Positions 7,282 through 11,268 of a stretch of DNA of 11,268 bases are shown piece by piece (the stretch's first letter is position 1; each line of letters starts with the position of its first letter). The translations under genes were made by a program, and so were the position numbers. This DNA comes from Halobacteriales archaeon (GTDB lineage: Archaea > Halobacteriota > Halobacteria > Halorutilales > JAHENH01): positions 1 through 11,268 of the forward strand of contig JAHENH010000121.1 in NCBI GenBank assembly GCA_018609935.1. Reading direction: 5' to 3'. Below the pieces are notes generated by a model that was not told the origin of the DNA, did no database searches, and saw only the letters and a program-made list of their open reading frames with translations.

Positions 7282-7654
7282 AAATAGAGGCACTATTTTG
7301 TATTCTAGTGTTAATAGGAGCTGTTATGATATAGAGGGAACAAAGACCTGGTGTACTTTTAAAACAATTATTAATCCTGCATTCCTGAGAGTACTAAAGT
7401 TAACTGATCCCAGTGAAGTTATGCATGAAATAATAAGTTCTAATGGATTTATTATTCTTGAAGTAAGTACTAGTGTAATTGAAGATTACAGTAAAAAAAT
7501 GTTCATAGGACAAAATAAACATTATATAGATGACGATGTAAAGATGGCAAAGAGAAATAACTGTAACTGGATTAGATTCGCTCTAGAATGTTATGGAGCT
7601 GCAGAAGTTAAAATAGATGAATCCGATGACTACAAGAATTCAGCAACAGTTTGA
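7250..7654 (+). CDS. Unknown 134-aa protein overlapping primase and UDG genes
   Basis: No family recognised. The ATG at 7250 is chosen over a TTG two codons upstream because ATG is used throughout and an A-rich leader precedes it. It begins inside the primase gene (32-base overlap) and ends inside the UDG-homologue gene (38-base overlap), so the three are likely translated together. The protein looks small, soluble and mixed alpha/beta, with no membrane segment. The central part (NPAFLRVLKLTDPSEVMHEI) is helical and the C-terminal part carries KMAKRNNCNWIRFALECYGA, an amphipathic helix with two Cys. Coupling to primase and UDG suggests a replication accessory role, by position only. Confidence 0.75.
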   Translation: MRTVKDFSINRNRGTILYSSVNRSCYDIEGTKTWCTFKTIINPAFLRVLKLTDPSEVMHEIISSNGFIILEVSTSVIEDYSKKMFIGQNKHYIDDDVKMAKRNNCNWIRFALECYGAAEVKIDESDDYKNSATV

Positions 7655-8303
7655 AGAAGGGTGGTTTAATGAACTAAAAAATTTTCTGGATTCTGATGAA
7701 TTTGATAAAATATTAAAAGAGGTCTATTATATATCAAAGAGAGGTAATAAAATACTCCCTACTTTTGAGGAAACATTTAATGCATTTAAATATTGTCCAT
7801 TCAATAAGACTAAAGTAGTAATACTAGGTCAAGGACCATATCCAGATCCAAAACATGCTCATGGACTTGCATTTTCATCTAAGTCAGAGTTCTCTACTCC
7901 AGCTTCTCTAAATAATATTTTCAAAGAGATAGAAAATGATGTCTATGGAGAGATGAAATTGGATCAAGATCCAAATCTTATTAGATGGGCAGAACAGGGA
8001 GTACTACTTTTAAACACTTCTCTTACAATAGATATTACAAATAAAACAGAACATCAAAAATTATGGGAACCCTTTATAAAGAAAGTACTAGATAAACTTC
8101 CAATTAAGGATATAGTGTATATATTATGGGGTAAGCATGCTAAGAAGTACAAGGATCTTATGAATTTTACTAAGACCGATCTCATCCTTGAATCTCTTCA
8201 TCCTTCACCTCTTTCTGCACATAGGGGATTCTTTGGTAATAAACACTTTTCTAAGACCAATGAACATTTAAAAAAATTAGGAAAGGATCCAATAGAGTGG
8301 TAA
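7617..8303 (+). CDS. Family 1 uracil-DNA glycosylase homologue, catalytic Asp replaced by Gly
   Basis: 228 aa, the normal length for family 1 UDG, which removes uracil from DNA. The family motifs are clear and in order: GQGPYPDPKHAHGLAFS at 71-87 (water-activating and pyrimidine-stacking loop), LLLNTSLTI at 131-139 with the uracil-reading Asn (N133), ILWGKHA at 169-175, and the DNA-intercalating loop HPSPLSAHRGFFG at 195-207 with the catalytic His (H195). The exception is residue 73: the GQDPY Asp that activates water (Asp64 in E. coli Ung) is Gly (codon GGA at 7833-7835), and the usual following His is Pro. Activity is therefore doubtful; a DNA-binding or processivity role, as with poxvirus D4, is possible. 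ATG 7617 is used; an ATG three codons later (7626) is an alternative. Confidence 0.93.
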   Translation: MNPMTTRIQQQFEEGWFNELKNFLDSDEFDKILKEVYYISKRGNKILPTFEETFNAFKYCPFNKTKVVILGQGPYPDPKHAHGLAFSSKSEFSTPASLNNIFKEIENDVYGEMKLDQDPNLIRWAEQGVLLLNTSLTIDITNKTEHQKLWEPFIKKVLDKLPIKDIVYILWGKHAKKYKDLMNFTKTDLILESLHPSPLSAHRGFFGNKHFSKTNEHLKKLGKDPIEW

Positions 8304-8332
8304 CTTTTATCCATGATCATTATATTTGTATT

Positions 8333-8752
8333 ATGGAAATTTTTATCCCCTATAATGTCCCATCCTCTAAAAATTCCAAGGTCAAGGGAATCTATATGTC
8401 CCCTCCGGTTAGAAAGTATCTACAAAAACTTGGAATAAGAGGATATTCTATATCTAAAAAAGAGGTTACTGAATACGTAAAGAGAGAAAATGTATTCAGA
8501 GAAAAGATCTCTCATTTAGATATGGATAAAAGTAAACTACATAAGATATATTTTCATTTTGTAAGGGACAGTAAAAGAAAATTTGACTTTCATAATTGTT
8601 GTCAGATAATTGCAGATCTTATGGTCTGTCATGATGTTATAGAAGATGATAATATGGATTATTTTCTTCCTGTTCCTTATAAAAGAGATGGTAAATATTA
8701 TTCTGTAGATAAAGATAGTCCTGGTGTTTACATTAAAAAAGAAGAAGTATGA
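8333..8752 (+). CDS. RusA-like Holliday-junction resolvase
   Basis: 139 aa, the size of RusA-family endonucleases, which cut four-way junctions in phage recombination. It starts with the family's IPYNVPSSKNS strand (residues 5-15) and has the core RKFDFHN (82-88), then QIIADLMV and IEDDNMD (103-109), matching the R-R-D-x-D-N ... D-D-S/N pattern. Asp85 and Asp105/106 match catalytic residues; the second Asp of D-x-D-N is His87. I recall FDFHN as common in the Bacteroidota phage branch, so this may be a subfamily trait and not a dead enzyme. A longer frame opens at GTG 8297 inside the UDG gene, but the RusA fold begins right at ATG 8333, which follows an A/T-rich leader. The end overlaps the next gene by four bases (ATGA). 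Confidence 0.78.
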   Translation: MEIFIPYNVPSSKNSKVKGIYMSPPVRKYLQKLGIRGYSISKKEVTEYVKRENVFREKISHLDMDKSKLHKIYFHFVRDSKRKFDFHNCCQIIADLMVCHDVIEDDNMDYFLPVPYKRDGKYYSVDKDSPGVYIKKEEV

Positions 8753-9018
8753 AATATCCTGTAAGATTTAAGCAGAAAGTACTGAAGACATTTAAAGATG
8801 GAAGACTCCTTAAGATCTTTCTTGCAATGGGAGGAGGTAAGGATAATAAAGTGAGGTATATTATAGAGGATTCTTTGGATGATAATAAACTATTCTCAAC
8901 AAAGATAGATAAGGATAAAATAAGATATGAAGTAAAGGATAAAAAAGAATATGATAAAAGGAAGGAATTATATGGAGAATTTATTGAACTATTAAATCAC
9001 CATTTAGATGAGGGATAA
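8749..9018 (+). CDS. Unknown 89-aa basic protein
   Basis: Small, Lys/Asp-rich and probably soluble, with no recognised family. The first half (FKQKVLKTFKDGRLLKIFL) is basic, a GGGKD turn follows, and the last third is a charged helix. It is joined to the RusA-like gene by an ATGA overlap and overlaps the nuclease gene by 11 bases. Its position between a resolvase and a PD-(D/E)XK nuclease suggests a recombination accessory, but nothing in the protein shows it. Codon use matches the neighbours, which supports its being a real gene. Confidence 0.7.
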   Translation: MKYPVRFKQKVLKTFKDGRLLKIFLAMGGGKDNKVRYIIEDSLDDNKLFSTKIDKDKIRYEVKDKKEYDKRKELYGEFIELLNHHLDEG

Positions 9019-9994
9019 GAGTATTCATAAATTAAGTCCATCTGATCTTAAGCTACTGGATAAACATCCAAGACTTCTTAAGAAAAAGATGGATGGAGAA
9101 GAGGTAGTAAGTGATAGTAGACTCCTTAAGATAGGAACTGGTGTAGATATTCTTCTTACAAGAGAAGATCCTGGAAAGGAATTAGCAGAAGAATTTGAAC
9201 TAATAGATCCTGGTATTAAACCCAAGGGTCAAATGCTGGATCTGGTACATAAGGTATCAGAGACAGTGAATGCTGAAAAAGTAAGTGAAAGTCAAATATC
9301 CTTTGAAGATATTCTTTATAGTTGTTATAATGAAGTAGGATTTAAAAGAGATAGTTTTGAGAAAATAAAAGAAAGATTTGAAGAAGAAGCTAGAGAATAT
9401 TTTGAAAAACTAACTAGTAGTAGCAGACTAATAACAGTAGACGACGAGTACAGGATGCATGTACTTGCAGAGAAGTTGGAAAAAGATCCTATGACATCTC
9501 ATTATCTTAAAAATGATGAAGAAAGTGAACTTTATTTTCAAAAAGAACTGTCTTTTAGTCTAGATAAAGATATTACTTGTGAAGGAATAGCTGATATTGT
9601 AAGAGTTGATCATAAGAACAAAAAAGTTCATATAATTGATATTAAAGTTACATCTTATTCTATCTCAAATCCAATGAAATTGATATTGGATAAGAGATAT
9701 GACCTTCAGATGAGATGTTATACAAAGGGACTTTTGTCATCTGGTATTGCAGAAAAGTTTGGATACTATATAGGAAATCCTATAATGCTTTTTGTTAATG
9801 AACCTTGGGAAGATACTAAAGCAGTTGAATTAGAAGATCCAGAAAATAAAACAGAAAGAGGAGGATACGTAGAAGGTAGATATATTAAGGGTATTGATTA
9901 TCTACTGGATGATTATAAATTCCATATAAGCGAGGATCTATGGAATCATAGAAAAGAAGTGTATGAAAACGGAAGAGAAATTGTAAGTCTATGA
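9008..9994 (+). CDS. PD-(D/E)XK nuclease (RecB/Cas4/lambda-exonuclease-like)
   Basis: 328 aa. Likely a DNA exonuclease that makes 3' single strands for the recombination proteins. The N-terminus SPSDLKLLDKHPRLL (10-24) is the usual helix, with KIGTGVDILL at 41-50 where related enzymes have the G-x-x-(H/F) segment. The catalytic core is Glu180 (FQKEL), then GIADIVRVD at 193-201 with Asp196, then HIIDIKVT at 208-215 giving the D-x-K (Asp211, Lys213). QMRCYTKGL at 234-242 is the Q-x-x-x-Y motif found in RecB-type nucleases. No cysteine cluster for a Cas4-type iron-sulfur centre is seen. The ATG overlaps the previous gene by 11 bases and the TGA overlaps the next ATG (ATGA). It fits as the resecting partner for the Sak4-like ATPase and SSB. 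Confidence 0.87.
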   Translation: MRDKSIHKLSPSDLKLLDKHPRLLKKKMDGEEVVSDSRLLKIGTGVDILLTREDPGKELAEEFELIDPGIKPKGQMLDLVHKVSETVNAEKVSESQISFEDILYSCYNEVGFKRDSFEKIKERFEEEAREYFEKLTSSSRLITVDDEYRMHVLAEKLEKDPMTSHYLKNDEESELYFQKELSFSLDKDITCEGIADIVRVDHKNKKVHIIDIKVTSYSISNPMKLILDKRYDLQMRCYTKGLLSSGIAEKFGYYIGNPIMLFVNEPWEDTKAVELEDPENKTERGGYVEGRYIKGIDYLLDDYKFHISEDLWNHRKEVYENGREIVSL

Positions 9995-10566
9995 GTATGA
10001 AGAGTCAATTGGAGAGTGTAGATCATCTACCCACTAAAACATTTATATATGCTCTACCGATGATAGGAGAAAAGAAGAAAAATTTTATTAATATACAAAA
10101 TTGTTTCTTATGGAATGAAGATTATCCAAGTTATAATGGGTATAATATATTCCCCATTTTTCTTCATTCAAATAATGAGATCTATCAGAACTTTATAAGA
10201 TCATTAGAAAATGATCCTAGATGTCTATTTTACTATAATGCAGATGATAGACATAGAATGTTCTGTATAGAGATTCCTGATAAGTATAAGGAAGAAATGG
10301 ACAAATTTAAGATGTCCATGTATTCTAAAATGTCAGACAGCTATAAAGAACATATTCTAAAATTTCATGGAGCAACTCCAACCCATGATATAGGAAGAGT
10401 TCTTTATAGAGATGAAAAATTATATCAGGAAAAAGAGAATGAACTAAGAGTTAGTATTCCAAGGGATAATGAGATCGCTTCTGTTCTGAATCCAAATGTT
10501 GAGACATATACTAAGGATCTCAAGCAATTTGAATATAAATCTAGTTCATCAACAAGTATAGCTTAA
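9991..10566 (+). CDS. Conserved-looking phage protein of unknown function, 191 aa
   Basis: No function assigned. The N-terminal half is a mixed alpha/beta region (FIYALPMIGEKKKNFIN, then IFPIFLHSNNEIYQNFI). The middle segment, CIEIPDKYKEEM...YSKMSDSYKEHILKFHG (about 91-127), reads like a hypothetical-protein family that I recall from many tailed phages. The tail ends in a Ser-rich stretch. ATG 9991 overlaps the nuclease stop (ATGA); a second ATG two codons on (9997) is equally possible. It is the last gene before a strong hairpin, so it probably ends a transcription unit. Confidence 0.78.
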   Translation: MSMKSQLESVDHLPTKTFIYALPMIGEKKKNFINIQNCFLWNEDYPSYNGYNIFPIFLHSNNEIYQNFIRSLENDPRCLFYYNADDRHRMFCIEIPDKYKEEMDKFKMSMYSKMSDSYKEHILKFHGATPTHDIGRVLYRDEKLYQEKENELRVSIPRDNEIASVLNPNVETYTKDLKQFEYKSSSSTSIA

Positions 10567-10569
10567 TAA

Positions 10570-10593
10570 ATGGGAGGGGTTATCCCCTCCCAT
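10570..10593 (+). terminator. Strong hairpin, probable terminator, before the 10606 gene
   Basis: A perfect 10-bp stem (10570-10579 with 10584-10593, atgggagggg pairing with cccctcccat) encloses a TTAT loop, 3 bases after the previous stop. The following bases are A/T-rich (aatttatatttt) but lack an immediate T run, so termination is less certain than at 6287. It stands 12 bases before the ATG at 10606. Confidence 0.7.
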
Positions 10594-10605
10594 AATTTAT
10601 ATTTT

Positions 10606-10995
10606 ATGATAGTAAAAAATTCTATAAAAACTCCAGACGGAACTGAGATTATATCAAAGCATAGACACGATATGATATGTCATGTAGATAGTACTACAGG
10701 AAAAGAGTATTGTGTTGATGGTGGTTATGATTATTTAAGAAGAGTAGGTCCTTCTGATTTTGAGGATACATCCATTACTATAAAAGAAGAAGAGATCGAG
10801 GACAGTATAGATACTATTAGAGAAAATATGTATATATCTCTTGCAGGAGGAGAAATACTTATTAAAGATGTTCCAAAAGGAAGTCTAGAACAATTAAAGG
10901 AAAAATTAGACCGTAGTTCTATTACAAGACTTGATGGTAATCTGAAAAAAATTATTAATATTGAACTCTTAAAAAGAATGGAAGATAATGAATAG
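10606..10995 (+). CDS. Conserved-looking phage protein of unknown function, 129 aa
   Basis: Start set at ATG 10606; a longer frame begins at ATG 10570 but this codon is the first base triplet of the hairpin stem, and its 12 extra residues come from the stem and spacer. The N-terminal half has a distinctive pattern: TPDGTEI, then KHRHDMICHVD, GKEYCVDGGYDYLRR (residues 9-46). I recall this HD-x-x-x-H-x-D / DGGxDYxRR signature from small phage hypothetical proteins of unknown function; its conserved His and Asp could bind metal. The C-terminal half is charged and helical. The gene overlaps the DUF3310 gene by 8 bases. It is the first gene after the hairpin, so it may belong to a new unit. Confidence 0.8.
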   Translation: MIVKNSIKTPDGTEIISKHRHDMICHVDSTTGKEYCVDGGYDYLRRVGPSDFEDTSITIKEEEIEDSIDTIRENMYISLAGGEILIKDVPKGSLEQLKEKLDRSSITRLDGNLKKIINIELLKRMEDNE

Positions 10996-11268
10996 TGATC
11001 CTATAAATCCTTCTCACTATAAGACAGATAGTGGAGTGGAATGTATAGATATTATAGGGGATGTTGAGTTCTGTGTAAAAAATGCTATAAAATACATATG
11101 GAGAGCAGGAAAAAAGGGAGATGAATTGGAACAATGGGGGAAAGCTTATTGGTATATCTTGTATGCTATTGATACATTAAAGAAAGATTTTGAAACATCT
11201 TATGTTATTGAAAAAGAAGAAACAAAAGAAAAACTCAATTTTCTTAAAGAGGCTTTTAAATATAGTGA
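10988..11268 (+). CDS. DUF3310 family protein (3' end missing)
   Basis: 93 full codons are visible and there is no stop before the window edge. The start MNSDPINPSHYK, then GVECIDIIGDVEFCVKNAIKYIWRAGKK and EQWGKAYWYILYAID, match DUF3310, a small phage domain found alone and as part of T7 gp1.7, a nucleotide kinase. The motifs are all present: NPSHY, ECIDI, NAIKYIWRAGKK, and KA-x-WY. The role is probably in nucleotide metabolism or DNA synthesis, but the family as a stand-alone protein has no settled function. ATG 10988 lies inside the end of the previous gene, so translation is likely coupled. Confidence 0.85.
   Translation, partial: MNSDPINPSHYKTDSGVECIDIIGDVEFCVKNAIKYIWRAGKKGDELEQWGKAYWYILYAIDTLKKDFETSYVIEKEETKEKLNFLKEAFKYS

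Noticed and set aside
8321..8328. TATATTTG as a Bacteroidota -7 promoter box (TAnnTTTG) before the RusA-like gene
   Set aside because: No TTTG at the right distance upstream, and it would start the transcript at the start codon; likely chance in A/T-rich DNA.
8297..8332. Longer RusA-like protein from GTG 8297
   Set aside because: The first 12 residues fall in the UDG end and spacer; RusA homology begins at ATG 8333.
9025..9225. Minus-strand open frame opposite the nuclease gene
   Set aside because: Ser/Leu-rich shadow of a real coding frame.
10570..10605. Longer 141-aa protein from ATG 10570
   Set aside because: This ATG is the base of a perfect hairpin; ATG 10606 has the A/T-rich leader used by other genes here.
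1..11268. tRNA genes, CRISPR arrays, insertion sequences, attachment sites
   Set aside because: Looked for and not seen. No gene-free stretch exceeds about 50 bases, so there is little room for them.

Overview
The window is a stretch of an AT-rich tailed-phage genome (or a prophage or metagenomic contig of one), about one-third G+C by sampling. All genes lie on the + strand and are packed end to end with overlaps or gaps of a few bases. Stops are TAA, TGA and TAG, no real gene has an in-frame stop, and the standard bacterial code fits. Almost no start codon has a Shine-Dalgarno sequence; the leaders are A/T-rich. This is typical of phages of Bacteroidota, and the gene set resembles the replication block of crAss-like and related Bacteroidota phages. 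Host and family are inference; there is no terminase, capsid or DNA polymerase here to settle them.

Layout. 1-629: end of a Gly/Tyr/Asp-rich then acidic protein of unknown function, whose start lies before the window. 634-2025: an amidoligase-family (glutamine-synthetase-fold COOH-NH2 ligase) protein. 2025-6279: replication and recombination genes in the order SF2 helicase, unknown 188-aa protein, DnaB-like helicase, RecA-fold/Sak4-like P-loop ATPase, putative ssDNA-binding protein. This run ends in a strong intrinsic terminator (6287-6317). 6331-10566: TOPRIM primase, unknown 134-aa protein, uracil-DNA glycosylase homologue, RusA-like resolvase, unknown 89-aa protein, PD-(D/E)XK nuclease, unknown 191-aa protein. 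A second hairpin (10570-10593) follows. 10606 to the end: unknown 129-aa protein and a DUF3310 gene cut by the window edge.

Together the helicases, primase and SSB would open, prime and coat the phage DNA. The Sak4-like ATPase, PD-(D/E)XK nuclease, SSB and RusA make a plausible recombination set (resection, annealing, resolution). DUF3310 points to nucleotide metabolism.

Most notable: the UDG homologue has lost the catalytic Asp of its GQDPY motif (it reads GQGPYP) but keeps the rest of the fold motifs, so it is probably catalytically dead or altered. Other points are an amidoligase next to a possible low-complexity substrate, two hairpins placed 12-13 bases before start codons, and a strong lack of CpG with an excess of GATC. 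Four gene starts were moved to internal ATGs, because the longer frames begin inside hairpins or at weak GTG/TTG codons, and the first gene was extended to the window edge.
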